Origin: Legionella shakespearei DSM 23087
GTDB lineage: Bacteria > Pseudomonadota > Gammaproteobacteria > Legionellales > Legionellaceae
DNA length: 64,000 bases
Reading direction: 5' to 3'
Assembly: GCF_000373765.1 (NCBI RefSeq)
Contig: NZ_KB892393.1
Coordinates: forward strand, 62,001-126,000
A program made the position numbers and the translations under genes. Below are positions 54,709-63,678 of the stretch, one piece after another. Numbering within the stretch: the first letter of the stretch is position 1; every line of letters begins with the position of its first letter. Under the pieces are notes generated by a model. That model ran no database searches. It worked only from the letters and a program-made list of their open reading frames with translations, and was not told the origin of the DNA.

Positions 54709-54996
54709 GTAGCCGGTCTGCTTGCAGCCGGGATCGAAGTGGAATGATCCTTACAGAGCAAGCCCCCCTTGACTTCGCTTGTCCGTGGGAACCATGGATT
54801 CAGGGCAGAAACCCAGTCCCTGCCAGTATAACTGTTCCGCTTCCTGACGGTCGCGGCTCGGTTTCCGGTGCACGATAAAGTATCTACGAGCACACGAAAA
54901 CCGAGCCGCGACCGTCAGGAAGCGGAAATTTTGTTGCGGCACAGAGCCTGATTGAGTGCGTAGCCCGGTCTGCTTGCAGCCAGGATCGAAGTGGCA
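54709..54996. repeat. Nested repeats: E, B, E
   Basis: An E copy (GTAGCCGGTCTGCTTGCAGC ... GGGATCGAAGTGG, 54709-54742) comes first. A complete B palindrome follows at 54835-54927 with 30-bp arms around a stem-like centre. A second E copy (GTAGCCCGGTCTGCTTGCAG ... CAGGATCGAAGTGG, 54960-54996) closes the locus. It lies between the divergent copy-2 NDFPEE protein and the ETF-QO gene. An ORF running through it on the minus strand matches the one through the 2.4-kb copy and is repeat-derived. Confidence 0.9.
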
Positions 54997-55106
54997 CAAT
55001 TCCCGGCTACAAAAACCTCTTAAGCAAGTAAAGATTATTATCAATATAATCTTGATCTTAAACCGCATTAAAGCGATCATTTCCTCTTTTGCCAGTAGGA
55101 GTGCGT

Positions 55107-56735
55107 GTGGAACACGAAACCATGGAGTTTGATGTCGTCATAGTCGGAGCTGGTCCGGCTGGTTTGGCTGCTGCGATAAAATTAAAGCAATTGGCTTTGG
55201 CGGCGCAAAAAGAAATAAGTATTTGTATTCTTGAAAAAGGGGCTCAGGTAGGAGCACATATACTTTCTGGTGCAGTTTTGGAGCCTCGCAGCTTACAGGA
55301 ACTTTTACCTGATAGCTGGCAGGATGCGCCATTAGACACGCCGGTCAGTAAAGACCTTTTTTATTTTATGACCAAGAATAAAGCTTATAAATTACCCACT
55401 CCCAAACCCATGCATAATCAGGGCAATTACATTATCAGCTTAGGCGAGCTCTGTAAGTTCCTGGCCGACCAGGCCGAAGCTCTCGGCTGTGAAATCTATC
55501 CTGGTTTTGCTGCTGCCGAAGTGCTCTTTAATGATAAAGATCAGGTTTCTGGCGTATCAACAGGTAGCGTTGGCATTGATAAAGCAGGAAAAGAAACCAA
55601 CAATTATCAACCAGGCATGCATTTATTAGCCAAGCAGACTTTATTGGCAGAGGGATGTCGTGGCCAATTGAGTCAATATGTGATGAACCGCTATCATTTG
55701 CGTGACGATTGCCAACCCCAAACCTATGGTATAGGGATTAAAGAGATATGGCAGGTTGACCCATCACAACATGAGCCAGGTAAAGTGATTCATACCATAG
55801 GCTGGCCGTTGGATCAGGCAACTTATGGTGGCTCCTTTATGTATCATTTATCCAAACATCGCGTTGCTGTTGGCTTTGTTGTTGGGCTGGACTATAAAAA
55901 CCCCTGGTTAAACCCCTTTGGTGAATTACAACGCTTTAAAACCCACCCTTTAATTCGCCCTGTTTTAACTGGTGGAGAACGTTTGAGCTATGGAGCTCGC
56001 GCGCTTAACGAAGGTGGTTGGCAATCGCAGCCGAAACTCACCTTCCCTGGTGGTGCGTTAATTGGTGATGCCGCTGGCTTTCTCAACGTTCCTAAAATCA
56101 AGGGAATTCATACTGCCATGCAATCCGGAATGTTGGCAGCACAATCCTGTTTTGAAGCCCTGCAGCAAGAACATACGGCTCAATTTGAATTAACCAGCTA
56201 CCCGGAAAAAGTAAAAAATTCCTGGCTGGAAAATGAGCTTTATTCAGTACGTAACATCAGGCCAGGCTTTAAGTATGGCCTCATTCCAGGATTAATGAAT
56301 GCTGCTTTTGAAACCTACATCACAAGAGGAAAATCACCCTGGACATTAAAAAATCATGCAGATTACAATACCTTAACGCCTGCAGAGAAAGCCCCTAAAA
56401 TTGACTATCCCAAAGCAGATGGTGTTTTGACCTTTGACAAACTGTCCTCCGTGTTTTTGTCCAATACCTTTCACGAGGAAAATCAACCCTGCCATCTTAA
56501 ATTAAAGCAACCGCGATTAGCTATAGACGTGAATTTAAAGACTTATGCTTCGCCAGAAAGCCGTTACTGCCCTGCTGCTGTGTATGAAATTGTTGAGGAA
56601 GAACACGGACCCAGACTGCAAATTAATGCACAGAACTGCATTCATTGTAAAACCTGCGACATAAAAGATCCGAAACAAAACATAGTCTGGCAAGCCCCTG
56701 AAGGCGGCGGTGGTCCAAACTATACAGGAATGTAA
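55107..56735 (+). CDS. etfD: Electron transfer flavoprotein-ubiquinone oxidoreductase
   Basis: This inner-membrane-associated FAD/4Fe-4S protein passes electrons from ETF (fatty acid and amino acid oxidation) to ubiquinone. The 542-residue protein opens M-E-F-D-V-V-I-V-G-A-G-P-A-G-L (FAD fold). It contains the quinone-binding region and ends with the cluster motif Q-N-C-I-H-C-K-T-C-D, preceded by another Cys in Y-C-P-A. I chose GTG 55107 (then EHETMEFD) because TAGGAG is 5 bp upstream and this matches the family N-terminus; TTG 55089 is less likely. etfAB are not adjacent. Confidence 0.95.
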   Translation: MEHETMEFDVVIVGAGPAGLAAAIKLKQLALAAQKEISICILEKGAQVGAHILSGAVLEPRSLQELLPDSWQDAPLDTPVSKDLFYFMTKNKAYKLPTPKPMHNQGNYIISLGELCKFLADQAEALGCEIYPGFAAAEVLFNDKDQVSGVSTGSVGIDKAGKETNNYQPGMHLLAKQTLLAEGCRGQLSQYVMNRYHLRDDCQPQTYGIGIKEIWQVDPSQHEPGKVIHTIGWPLDQATYGGSFMYHLSKHRVAVGFVVGLDYKNPWLNPFGELQRFKTHPLIRPVLTGGERLSYGARALNEGGWQSQPKLTFPGGALIGDAAGFLNVPKIKGIHTAMQSGMLAAQSCFEALQQEHTAQFELTSYPEKVKNSWLENELYSVRNIRPGFKYGLIPGLMNAAFETYITRGKSPWTLKNHADYNTLTPAEKAPKIDYPKADGVLTFDKLSSVFLSNTFHEENQPCHLKLKQPRLAIDVNLKTYASPESRYCPAAVYEIVEEEHGPRLQINAQNCIHCKTCDIKDPKQNIVWQAPEGGGGPNYTGM

Positions 56736-56740
56736 TGTTC

Positions 56741-56861
56741 GTAACCCGGTTGCTCGCACACGTCGTCCTGAGCGCGTCTTTTTGCGCGAAGGATCTCCAA
56801 AGACTGGCACTATGCCACTTTCAGGAGATCCTTCGCGCAAAAAGACGCGCTCAGGACGACG
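56741..56861. repeat. Truncated E followed by A palindrome
   Basis: GTAACCCGGTTGCTCGCAC at 56741-56759 is the left half of an E element, interrupted at 56761 by a complete A palindrome (CGTCGTCC ... GGACGACG, 56761-56861). The junction suggests A inserted into E. It sits between the convergent ETF-QO and RND genes. Confidence 0.9.
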
Positions 56862-56882
56862 TGCTACAAAACCCATATGGAT

Positions 56883-59800
56883 TTAATCGTTATTATCTAT
56901 TTTCTTCTCTTTTCCCCTACGCAAATAAGCAGATAAAGCACTGGTCAATACATAAAAGATCGGGGTAAAGACAAGTCCGAAGAACGTTACTCCCAACATA
57001 CCGCTAAAAACGGCCACACCTAAAGCGCGCCTCATTTCAGCACCAGCCCCTATAGCAATCACCAGAGGGAAAACACCTAAAATAAAAGCAAAAGAAGTCA
57101 TTAAAATGGGACGTAATCTCAGTTTAGCGGCCTGAATGGCTGCTTTCCAGCGATTGGCGCCATTATTTTCCAGTGTTCTTGCAAACTCGACAATGAGGAT
57201 TGCATTTTTAGAGGCCAAACCAATAAGGATGATAAAACCGATTTGCGTCATAATATTGTTTTCCATACCCAAAAGCTTGATGCCCAACATGGATGAAAAA
57301 AGACACATGGGTACGATAAGAATAATTGCCAACGGCAAGATCCAGCTTTCATATTGAGCCGCCAAGACTAAAAAGACGAATACAACGCCTAGTAAAAATG
57401 CAATGATCGCCGTATTACCGGCTGTCCGTTGCTGAAACGCAATTTCAGTCCATTCATAACTAATTCCTTCGGGTAAATACTCTCTGGCTAATTGCTCCAT
57501 AGTATTCAGGGCATCACCACTACTGAAGCCTGGTGTCACATCCCCCATTAAATCCACTGCAGGATAGAGGTTAAATCTTGGCACTCGTGAGGGACCGACT
57601 GTATCGTTAACCGTTGCTAAAGCACCTATAGGGACCATGTTGCCATTATTGTTACGCACTCTTAAACGGAAAATATCTTCAGGCCTTGAGCGATAGCTGT
57701 CATCAGCCTGCACCATCACCCGAAAGGTTCTGCCCAGATAGTTAAATTCATTGACAAAAACAGAGCCTAAATAAACTTCCAGAGCCTGAATCACTCTGGC
57801 GACTGGCACTCCAAGACGTTCAGCTTTTTCCCGATCAAAATCAAGAAATTTCCGAGGGGTAGTATTTTCAAACAAGGTAAATACCGAAGTCGTTGCTTTA
57901 GCCTGATTGGCTTTTTCAGCCAACAAGGTAACAGCCTCTGTTAATACTTTAATCCCCCTGCCGCCCCTGTCCTGAACCATCATTTTAAAGCCACCGGCGT
58001 TACCAATACCGCGAACAGGTGGCGGGGGAATGACGACGATAAAGGCATCCTTGATAGAGCCCATTTCCTCTCTTAATTTGGACAGAATCGTATTGTATTC
58101 CAAACCTTGTTTGTGTCGGTCTTCAAAAGAAGTTAAAACAGGAAATATAGCGGCCGCATTGGATGAGTTAGTAAAGTTCGCACCTGAAAATCCGGTAAAA
58201 GCTACTGCGTTGGCTACCCCCGGAGTGGCCATGATCTTGTTAATCGCCTGCTTCACTACAGCATCAGTCCTGGTGATGGATGCACCAGGAGGTAACTGGA
58301 TTGAAACAATGAAATAACCCTGATCCTGTTTGGGAATAAAACCTCTGGGCACCCAACTGAACAAGCCAACGGTTAATAGAATCAGGGCAGCATAGACCAA
58401 TAACATCCAACCGCTTTGATGAATTAATTTACCAAGCAGCTTGCCATACCAGGCAGAAACTTTATCAACCAGATGATTAAAGCCACTTAAAAAGCGCTGT
58501 ACCGGATGTTTCCAAAAGGAAATCTCGGAAGTATCTTTAACTATATGATGTGGCTTAAGTAATAAGGCAGCCAGAGTCGGACTCAACGTCAGGGACACGA
58601 ACACTGAAATGATGGTTGCAACAGCAACGGTCGTACCAAATTGCTGATAGAATCGGCCAGAAAGTCCTTCAAGGAATAAAGTAGGTAAAAATACCGAAAC
58701 CAAAACCAATCCAATAGCAACCAGAGCAGAACCTACTTCGGTCATAGTCTTCCTTGCTGCATCCCGGGCACTCATTCCCGCCTGCATGTTACGCTCCATA
58801 TTTTCCACAACAACGATGGCATCATCCACTACCACACCGATGGCTAAAACAAGGCCAAACAAGGTTAAATAATTTAAAGAAAAACCAATGGCATCCATTG
58901 CAGCAAAGGTACCAATCAATGAGATAGGAATAGCTACCACCGGAATAATGGCCGCACGCCATGTCTGTAAGAACACAAGAATAACCAGTACTACAAGCAA
59001 AACGGCTTCATAAATGGTGTGTTTTACCGCATCAATTGACTCTGCCACGAAATTCGTTGGGTTATAGGCAATTTTATAAGTAAGGCCGGGAGGAAATGAT
59101 TTGGATAATTCTTTCATGGTTACCAGAACTTCATGGGCTGTATCCAGCGCATTGGTGCCTGGACGCTGAAATACCGGCAAGGCAATTGCCGGATTTTTTC
59201 CTAAATAACCACTGGTGAGATAGTCCTGAGTTCCTAAAGCGACTCGTCCAATATCCCTGATACGGACAATACGCCCATCTGTACCAGACTTGATAATGAT
59301 ATTGGCAAACTCTTCCGGTGCAACCAATCGCCCTTGAGTTTCCACATTGTATTCAATACCTAGCTGATTTTTCTGAGGCTTTTTATTGAGTGTACCACTG
59401 GCGACCTGGATGTTTTGTGATTGCAAGGCAGTAATAACATCACTGGCAGCGATATCATAAGTATTCATTAAATCGGGATTGAGCCAGATCCGCATGGCGT
59501 ATTCACTGGCACCAACCAGACGAATATCCCCTACTCCTTCTATACGCTTGATTTTGTCCCTGATTTGCAATACGGCATAGTTACCCAGATAGGTCTGATC
59601 ATAACGGCCATCGGGAGAATACATATTAATAACCAACATCAGATCGGGGGAGTTTTTAACCGTAGTAATACCAATCTGACGCACCTCTTCCGGTAATCTG
59701 GGCTCTGCAATAGCTACCCTGTTCTGCACCAGTACCTGTGCCAAATTCAAATCCGTACCCAGTTTAAAGGTAATGGTTAAACGCATTTGTCCATCGTCAG

Positions 59801-60053
59801 TAGACTGTGAGTCCATGTACAACATGTTTTCCACGCCATTCACTTCCTGCTCTATAGGTGTTGCAACCGTTTGGGCAACGGTAGTCGCATTGGCTCCGGG
59901 ATAAGATGCCGTCACCTGGATAGTAGGAGGTACTACCTGCGGGTATTGCTCTATAGGTAAATTAAAATAGGCCAGAGAGCCCACAATCACAATGATGATG
60001 GACACAACCGTTGCAAATATAGGCCTATCTATAAAAAAATGCGCAATTTTCAT
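56883..60053 (-). CDS. RND efflux pump, inner-membrane transporter (AcrB/HAE1 type)
   Basis: The 1056-residue trimeric proton-driven pump has 12 transmembrane helices and two large periplasmic loops. TM4 holds the proton-relay Asp pair in V-V-D-D-A-I-V-V-V-E-N, and the TM10 Lys is expected near the C-terminal R-L-R-P-I-L-M-T-S. The length and the pore-domain motifs fit the hydrophobic/amphiphilic efflux (HAE1) type rather than a heavy-metal pump. I chose ATG 60053 rather than GTG 60059. The gene lies 47 bp after the adaptor gene. No TolC-like gene is present in the window, so an outer-membrane partner must be encoded elsewhere. Confidence 0.94.
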   Translation of the reverse strand: MKIAHFFIDRPIFATVVSIIIVIVGSLAYFNLPIEQYPQVVPPTIQVTASYPGANATTVAQTVATPIEQEVNGVENMLYMDSQSTDDGQMRLTITFKLGTDLNLAQVLVQNRVAIAEPRLPEEVRQIGITTVKNSPDLMLVINMYSPDGRYDQTYLGNYAVLQIRDKIKRIEGVGDIRLVGASEYAMRIWLNPDLMNTYDIAASDVITALQSQNIQVASGTLNKKPQKNQLGIEYNVETQGRLVAPEEFANIIIKSGTDGRIVRIRDIGRVALGTQDYLTSGYLGKNPAIALPVFQRPGTNALDTAHEVLVTMKELSKSFPPGLTYKIAYNPTNFVAESIDAVKHTIYEAVLLVVLVILVFLQTWRAAIIPVVAIPISLIGTFAAMDAIGFSLNYLTLFGLVLAIGVVVDDAIVVVENMERNMQAGMSARDAARKTMTEVGSALVAIGLVLVSVFLPTLFLEGLSGRFYQQFGTTVAVATIISVFVSLTLSPTLAALLLKPHHIVKDTSEISFWKHPVQRFLSGFNHLVDKVSAWYGKLLGKLIHQSGWMLLVYAALILLTVGLFSWVPRGFIPKQDQGYFIVSIQLPPGASITRTDAVVKQAINKIMATPGVANAVAFTGFSGANFTNSSNAAAIFPVLTSFEDRHKQGLEYNTILSKLREEMGSIKDAFIVVIPPPPVRGIGNAGGFKMMVQDRGGRGIKVLTEAVTLLAEKANQAKATTSVFTLFENTTPRKFLDFDREKAERLGVPVARVIQALEVYLGSVFVNEFNYLGRTFRVMVQADDSYRSRPEDIFRLRVRNNNGNMVPIGALATVNDTVGPSRVPRFNLYPAVDLMGDVTPGFSSGDALNTMEQLAREYLPEGISYEWTEIAFQQRTAGNTAIIAFLLGVVFVFLVLAAQYESWILPLAIILIVPMCLFSSMLGIKLLGMENNIMTQIGFIILIGLASKNAILIVEFARTLENNGANRWKAAIQAAKLRLRPILMTSFAFILGVFPLVIAIGAGAEMRRALGVAVFSGMLGVTFFGLVFTPIFYVLTSALSAYLRRGKEKKIDNND

Positions 60054-60100
60054 TAGCACTATCCCTGTAATGCATTGTCACAGCATGCAGCTACAACTGC

Positions 60101-61189
60101 TTACTCCGTTAATTGAATCAGATTCGGTTTAACTTCCTGCTCTGGTACACGAATACGCTGAATACCACTGATGACCACACGCTCATTTCCCTTTAAACCG
60201 GAGCGAATGACATAGAATCCGCTATCGCGCAATGGACCTAACTCCACGTAAACTCGTTGTACTTTGTTATGTTCATCGACAACATAAACATATTTGCGCG
60301 TCTGATCTGTATTAATTGCTTTATCCGGTAAAAGAATGGCTTCATATTCACCGCTTCCTTCAACACGGGCGCGGCCAAATAAACCGGGATAAATCAGACC
60401 ATCAGAATTGGGAACCACAGCACGCTCCAGAATGGTTCCTGTTCCCCTGTCGACTATATTGTCCAAAAAATCTATGGTGCCCTTACGGGTAAAATCCTTT
60501 TCATCCTGTAATTTGATTAAAATCTGTTTCAGATAGTTTTTGGATTCTGGCAAGTTTGCTTCTTTGGACAGACGTGAATATTTCAAGAGATCGTTTTGGC
60601 TGATTTCAAAATAAAAATGAATGGGATCAAAGGAAACTACCCGCGTTAAAACGGTATCATCCATGCGAATCAAATTACCCACGCTGACAAAATAACGACT
60701 TATCCGTCCCGCAATGGGAGAGGTTACCTGAGTGAATTCAAGATTCAGCCGCGCTTCATCTACCCTTGTTTCAGCTGTTTGCATTTCCTGATAACGCTGA
60801 TCAATAGTTTCTGCAGAAATGAAGCTTGATTTTTGCAGTTTAAGGGCTCGTTCATATTGCTTTTTTGCCAGTTCAAGTTCTGCTGTAGCCCGTTCCAGAG
60901 CATATTGGAAAGACCGTGGATCAATGACAAATAGAACTTCCCCTTTTTTGACAATCTGTCCGTCTTTAAATTTGATTTCATTTAAATAACCGGTAACACG
61001 AGAACGGACATCAACCTCTTCAATGGCCTGAAAACGCCCGGTATATTCATCCCATTCAATGATCTTCTTTTTAAGCGGCAAAGCAACATCGACTTCTACA
61101 GGCCCAGCAGCTGCAGAGTCTGGAGAATTATCGCAAGAAACAAGAAAGAAGCTTAAAAACAGAAACAAGACCATAGTTCTTCTGATCAT
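60101..61189 (-). CDS. RND efflux adaptor (membrane fusion) lipoprotein
   Basis: The 362-residue periplasmic adaptor connects the RND pump to an outer-membrane channel. It has a lipobox L-V-S-C (Cys19), a biotinyl-lipoyl hairpin domain (R-S-R-V-T-G-Y-L-N-E-I-K-F-K-D-G), a coiled-coil hairpin (about 95-170), a beta-barrel, and a membrane-proximal domain. I chose ATG 61189 with GAGGGG 7 bp upstream; TTG 61204 is an unlikely alternative. It is first in the adaptor-pump operon. No local repressor gene of the TetR type is adjacent. Confidence 0.92.
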   Translation of the reverse strand: MIRRTMVLFLFLSFFLVSCDNSPDSAAAGPVEVDVALPLKKKIIEWDEYTGRFQAIEEVDVRSRVTGYLNEIKFKDGQIVKKGEVLFVIDPRSFQYALERATAELELAKKQYERALKLQKSSFISAETIDQRYQEMQTAETRVDEARLNLEFTQVTSPIAGRISRYFVSVGNLIRMDDTVLTRVVSFDPIHFYFEISQNDLLKYSRLSKEANLPESKNYLKQILIKLQDEKDFTRKGTIDFLDNIVDRGTGTILERAVVPNSDGLIYPGLFGRARVEGSGEYEAILLPDKAINTDQTRKYVYVVDEHNKVQRVYVELGPLRDSGFYVIRSGLKGNERVVISGIQRIRVPEQEVKPNLIQLTE

Positions 61190-61331
61190 CAGAAGTCCCC
61201 TCAAATTATTTTTATTTTAAACAAACACTTAGTTATATAAATATAGATTAGTATAATATGAGGAAAATACCAGGTAACAGCCCTGAAGTTGGAACAGGCA
61301 TAAAAGAAAAATTTCCGACCTGGCACGATTC

Positions 61332-61462
61332 GTAGCCCGGTCTGTGCCATTCCCGGAACTACGTCGTCCTGAGCGCGTCTTTTTGCGCGAAGGATCTCCA
61401 AATACTGGCATCATGCCGCTTTCAGGAGATCCTTCGCGCAAAAAGACGCGCTCAGGACGACG
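61332..61462. repeat. E fragment followed by A palindrome
   Basis: GTAGCCCGGTCTG at 61332 is a left E end, interrupted by 17 bp of other sequence, then a complete A palindrome at 61362-61462. The locus lies upstream of both the efflux operon and the small membrane protein, so here the A element is in a divergent promoter region. Confidence 0.9.
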
Positions 61463-61565
61463 TGGTTCGGCGATACAGATCACCAACTGTCAACCTTATG
61501 CAAAAGACCTCTTCTTGACATATACTTATATTGAGCAATATTTGCTCAAACAATGGAGAGGTATG

Positions 61566-61853
61566 ATGGAAATCATTAATTTAATCATCAGCCTGATTAG
61601 TGGTGTTGCCGGTGGTAATGTTGCCGGTACACTTGCTAAAAAGGAAAGCCTGGGCGCCATAGGTAATTCCCTTACCGGATTAATCGGTGGCGGTCTGGCA
61701 ACCTATCTTGCCAAAGCCATGGACTTGTTACAACAAGTACAAGGCTCAGGTGTAGATGTGGGAGCCTTGTTAGGTAATGTTGGAACTGGAGGTGTCGGTG
61801 GTGCTGTTCTGATGCTGATTGTTGGTTACATTAAAAAGGCAATGGCAAAATAA
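61566..61853 (+). CDS. Small glycine-rich membrane protein
   Basis: The 95-residue product has two hydrophobic stretches (about residues 2-15 and 70-88) and a Gly-rich middle (G-V-A-G-G-N-V-A-G, G-L-I-G-G-G). It is probably an inner-membrane protein. GGAG at 61555-61558 gives 7-bp spacing to ATG 61566; ATG 61563 is also possible. The longer ORF that starts at 61344 runs through the A repeat and is not credible. The pattern recalls small widespread proteins of unknown role; holin-like activity is possible but not shown. Confidence 0.75.
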   Translation: MEIINLIISLISGVAGGNVAGTLAKKESLGAIGNSLTGLIGGGLATYLAKAMDLLQQVQGSGVDVGALLGNVGTGGVGGAVLMLIVGYIKKAMAK

Positions 61854-61931
61854 CATTGTCTCTTTCAGGATACAAAAATTATCCTGGCATGTTTAGAGTA
61901 ACCGTTCAGGGGTATGGGCTTATGTGTACTC

Positions 61932-62050
61932 GAACAGCCAGATTTGAGCTCAGGTTGAGAGAAAAACCCGCGAAATGAGCGGAGCATAGGCGGCTATGTG
62001 AGCATCATTTCACGGGTTTTTCTCTCAAGATGAGCCAAATATGGCTGTTC
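61932..62050. repeat. G-type long palindrome
   Basis: GAACAGCCAGATTTGAGCTC ... GAGAAAAACCCGCGAAATGA is mirrored by TCATTTCACGGGTTTTTCTC ... GAGCCAAATATGGCTGTTC. This is an imperfect inverted repeat of about 119 bp with a small inner hairpin (CATAGGCGGCTATG). It lies between the convergent small membrane protein and the 338-residue unknown gene. It appears once in this window. Confidence 0.85.
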
Positions 62051-62140
62051 CTTCAATAGGGCTGAACACTTACTGTTTAGAACGCAGGGCGCATGAAGTA
62101 TGGCTGACCTACTTCAACGACCTGCGTTTGTGTATAAACA

Positions 62141-63157
62141 CTACAAAATAATCTGTTGCTGCATTATTTCAAACCCCAAAAACTCCTCCATCTGCAAGGA
62201 AAGGTTAACTGCGGTGCCGGAAGGGAGCCATACATTATCCTTAGGGCTGTTCCCCTCATGACTCTCCAGTTCATCCATGATAAGTTTCAATTGGCACAAA
62301 TCAATATCAACGCCCCTCCTGGCCATCTTTGCCTGCTGGCGAAAGAAACTCAATGCGTCCCTGACTCCATTCAAAGACATAAAAATCTGTGGGTCATTCT
62401 GATACGTTTCATTTAATTCAATGGCAGAAAGGATTTTGAATGCCCTTTTATATTCAGCATCTTTTACCAAATGATAATCCACTGCTATGCTATCCAGAAC
62501 ATCACCAAGCTCCAGAGACCAGTGATAAGCGATGCTTTCCCTTTGAACCGTTAACTCTTCAAAACGCCTTAAGCAATGCAGACGATAGTCTTTAATTATT
62601 TTAATAAAGGCCTCTACATTAACCGCATCGGTGCTTTCATGGCTCACGACCTGTCTCACATGCACCGGCTCTGTCACAAGACAAAGGAGAGCATGGTTAT
62701 CCGTAACACTGTATGCCATGTTGGTTTGTGATAACGACGGGTAAAGAATACTAAGGAGATTTCGCAAATCATAATCTTTAAGAGCAGTTAAACTGTCACA
62801 CTTTAAACGACAAAAGAGCTTTGTTCCCTCAAGCGTAAATTTGAATTTCAGAAAAGAATGCACGGCCTGCTCTGCATATTGCGCAGGAAAAGGTGAGGTT
62901 CCCTTACCAAGTCGATAGTACACAGGAAAGTTAACAATAAACTCTCCCGCAGAGACATGACTCTCCATTTTCCCAAATTGCACTACGAAAGTACAATCAT
63001 AAGCTTTCTTTTGAGTAGTAAGGACATCTGATACACCATTAAAAAAGAAAGAGACGTGACGTAGTTCCAAGTCCCCTCCACTCCCTGCTTCATCAGCATT
63101 CAAGTCTATCTTTCTGCCCTGACCTTCCCTGACAACTTTACCGTCCCCAATTCCCAT
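62141..63157 (-). CDS. Large protein of unknown function, effector candidate
   Basis: The 338-residue protein has no signal peptide or transmembrane helix. The first 25 residues are Gly/Asp-rich, the middle (about 35-170) is of mixed beta/helix type, and the C-terminal half is helical. The last 30 residues (E-E-F-L-G-F-E-I-M-Q-Q-Q) mix acidic and hydrophobic residues near the end, as in many Dot/Icm substrates, but this is weak evidence. The ATG at 63157 has AAAAGGA 7 bp upstream. No family is recognised. It lies between a G palindrome and tRNA-Arg. Confidence 0.68.
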   Translation of the reverse strand: MGIGDGKVVREGQGRKIDLNADEAGSGGDLELRHVSFFFNGVSDVLTTQKKAYDCTFVVQFGKMESHVSAGEFIVNFPVYYRLGKGTSPFPAQYAEQAVHSFLKFKFTLEGTKLFCRLKCDSLTALKDYDLRNLLSILYPSLSQTNMAYSVTDNHALLCLVTEPVHVRQVVSHESTDAVNVEAFIKIIKDYRLHCLRRFEELTVQRESIAYHWSLELGDVLDSIAVDYHLVKDAEYKRAFKILSAIELNETYQNDPQIFMSLNGVRDALSFFRQQAKMARRGVDIDLCQLKLIMDELESHEGNSPKDNVWLPSGTAVNLSLQMEEFLGFEIMQQQIIL

Positions 63158-63314
63158 ATTGAATTCCTTTTAATCAAAGACCGCGAGCGATGAACTCAAC
63201 GGTAACGTAATTTAAAAGTTCAATCAAGCATAAAAGAATCTGATAAAACAAGAACAAAATGAAGCAATTTTTATTCACTACCATATAATTTTAATACGAG
63301 TTCCCTCGTTTCCG

Positions 63315-63343
63315 TTGTCATTTATTAAGGTTAAAGGTAGACT
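63315..63343 (+). promoter_or_regulatory. Promoter of tRNA-Arg
   Basis: TTGTCA at 63315-63320 and TAGACT at 63338-63343 are separated by 17 bp, ending 13 bp before the tRNA 5' end. Strength is probably moderate. Confidence 0.6.
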
Positions 63344-63356
63344 TGCAAATACCAAA

Positions 63357-63433
63357 GTCCCGGTGGCGCAGCTGGATAGCGCGGCCCCCTCCTAAGGGGC
63401 AGGTCGCAGGTTCGAATCCTGCCCGGGACGCCA
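63357..63433 (+). tRNA. tRNA-Arg (anticodon CCT)
   Basis: A 77-base cloverleaf fits. The acceptor stem is GTCCCGG/CCGGGAC, the D arm is GCGC...GCGC, and the anticodon stem is GCCCC/GGGGC around loop CTCCTAA with anticodon CCT, reading AGG. The T arm is GCAGG-TTCGAAT-CCTGC, and the CCA end is encoded. tRNA-Arg genes are frequent attachment sites for integrating elements, and the DNA past this one is unusually AT-rich. Confidence 0.94.
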
Positions 63434-63678
63434 GTAAAATCAATAAGTTATGTGAATGCAATAATAATCCAGGTGCTCTTTTATAAAATAGGGATAACCA
63501 CAGGGATAACCAAGCTATATGCTATTATCATTAATAAGTTACAGCCTCTCCAAAATTAATGAAAATGGCTATAACCTAATTTAAGCAATAGAACGACAAA
63601 CAATCAATTGGTTAGTTTTTGATCAATCTTATTTTTAAACTATACTTAAAGAATAGATTTCTAATAAGGAAGTTAAAA
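63434..63678. other. AT-rich gap after tRNA-Arg
   Basis: These 245 bp contain no convincing ORF. A short direct repeat, AGGGATAACC ... AGGGATAACC, lies at about 63489-63511. The region then becomes strongly AT-rich. No integrase gene or second copy of the tRNA 3' end is visible within the window. Confidence 0.5.

Noticed and set aside
54751-55080. 109-residue minus-strand ORF
   Set aside because: It is the translation of B and E repeats; its middle is the counterpart of the ORF at 2377-2574. There is no ribosome site.
61229-61486. ORFs with RRPERVFLREGSP sequence (also near 49842, 49918, 56535 and 61344)
   Set aside because: All arise from reading the A palindrome in either direction. Such translations recur wherever the repeat lies.
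61344-61565. N-terminal extension of the small membrane protein
   Set aside because: The extra residues come from the A repeat. The good ribosome site at 61555 places the start at 61566.
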